Shown in pieces: positions 5,852 through 6,408 of a stretch of DNA of 6,408 bases. This DNA is from an uncultured Mollicutes bacterium (GTDB lineage: Bacteria > Bacillota_I > Bacilli_A > RFN20 > CAG-288). Position numbers and translations under genes: made by a program. Position 1 is the first letter of the stretch. The number at the start of each line of letters is the position of its first letter. Below the pieces are notes generated by a model. It was not told the origin of the DNA, did no database searches, and worked only from the letters and a program-made list of their open reading frames with translations. Location: contig URQF01000079.1 of assembly GCA_900549915.1 (NCBI GenBank), forward strand, positions 1 through 6,408, in the 5' to 3' direction.

Positions 5852-6408
5852 TATACATTCTGCTTAGAGAGAAAAATATACTGATGGATTTTCTTCCTAT
5901 CCATCTGCTGCTTCCGAATGCTTTCTTTCTTCCTATCCAGCGGAGAGAAGTAATCCTCATCTCCATCAGAAAGAGAAAAGCATGCATTCTCGCTGATTCG
6001 TTTTAAAAGCAGGGAGGGTTCCTCATTGAACAAAACCTGACGAGTCCGAATCTGATTATAGGAAGATTCAAAATAAGATCCGATATCCTGTTCTTCTTTC
6101 TGAAGCAAAGAGATAATCCGATCCTTGAACCTATCCCTCTTCTTTGCTTCACACTGGCAAGAAAGAAGCGAATATTTCGGAGTAAGCATCTTCCTTGAGA
6201 CAACAACTTTCGAGCCAAGCTCCTTCTTAAAAAGATTCTCATAGCAAGAAGAAACCCTAAGAGAAAAAACTTCTCTTGCCTTGCGTTCTTTCTCCGTTTT
6301 GATTTCAGGCCTCTCATAAACAAAGCAGAGCCTGTCATAAGGTAATCCATCTTCCTCTACCATCTTATCTTCAGGGAAAGAGGATAACCCTTCTTCGGGA
6401 ATCACAGT
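5851..6408 (-). CDS. C-terminal part of an M16-like protein (YmfF-like), cut by the window edge
   Basis: The frame is open to the right edge of the window, giving the last 185 residues of a longer protein. A GTG near the edge (6405-6403) has no visible ribosome site and should not be taken as the start. The fragment fits the C-terminal half-domain of M16 proteins. A segment LCFVYERPEI (27-36, counting from the GTG) leads into a helix with YENLFKKELGSKVVVSRKM, the pattern where relatives carry a helix ending in the subunit-contact motif. After a strand (LLSCQCEA, 100-107) comes a long charged helix and a second helical region ending in a final strand (HQYIFLSK). YmfF-like proteins typically lie directly before YmfH-like ones, as here. 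Whether its N-terminal half keeps a metal site cannot be seen; known YmfF proteins lack it. The identification rests on pattern and gene order, not strong motifs. Confidence 0.55.
   Translation of the reverse strand, partial: TVIPEEGLSSFPEDKMVEEDGLPYDRLCFVYERPEIKTEKERKAREVFSLRVSSCYENLFKKELGSKVVVSRKMLTPKYSLLSCQCEAKKRDRFKDRIISLLQKEEQDIGSYFESSYNQIRTRQVLFNEEPSLLLKRISENACFSLSDGDEDYFSPLDRKKESIRKQQMDRKKIHQYIFLSKQNV

Noticed and set aside
6003..6350. 115-codon minus-strand frame inside the partial YmfF-like gene
   Set aside because: It is an out-of-frame shadow of the M16-like C-terminal fragment, whose own frame runs to the overlapping TAATG junction.
6403..6405. GTG as start codon of the rightmost gene
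   Set aside because: The frame continues upstream to the window edge, no ribosome site can be seen, and the fragment matches only the C-terminal part of an M16 protein; it is a partial gene.

Overview
The window looks like chromosomal DNA of a low- to moderate-GC Gram-positive bacterium (Bacillota, Bacilli/Erysipelotrichia-like; my guess is a gut commensal, placed with modest confidence). The reasons are AAGGAGG-type ribosome sites, a tandem pair of YmfF/YmfH-like M16-family proteins (a Firmicutes arrangement), a pullulanase without a signal peptide, and compact operons with overlapping stop/start codons.

Left part (1-1600, + strand): an AT-rich two-gene unit. A plausible sigma-A promoter (TTGACT, 17 bp, TAACAT) with a small dyad in its spacer precedes a strong ribosome site. 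The first gene encodes an exported C39-like (papain-fold) cysteine peptidase of 327 aa with an N-terminal pro-region. Five bases later comes a 156-aa lipoprotein of unknown family. The layout recalls secreted cysteine proteases co-encoded with a small inhibitor, but that link is only a hypothesis.

Centre (1602-1629): a perfect 12-bp hairpin with A and T tracts on its two sides. It serves as a shared terminator for the two convergent units, and its right arm runs into the stop codon of the leftward operon.

Right part (1628-6408, - strand, read from right to left): a tightly packed operon in which every junction overlaps. It begins with the C-terminal 185 residues of an M16-like protein (cut by the window edge). 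Then follow a second M16-like protein with a degenerate zinc site, a type I pullulanase/glycogen debranching enzyme with intact catalytic acids, and a PlsC-type 1-acylglycerol-3-phosphate acyltransferase. These are chromosomal housekeeping-type functions: glycogen/alpha-glucan breakdown, phospholipid synthesis, and the poorly understood YmfF/YmfH pair.

In lines I sampled, the left unit is about one-third GC and the right operon about 38-50%, and their arginine codon choice differs. The left unit may therefore be a later acquisition. There is no tRNA, rRNA, CRISPR array, transposase or other mobile element visible, and no gene-free stretch over 300 bases.
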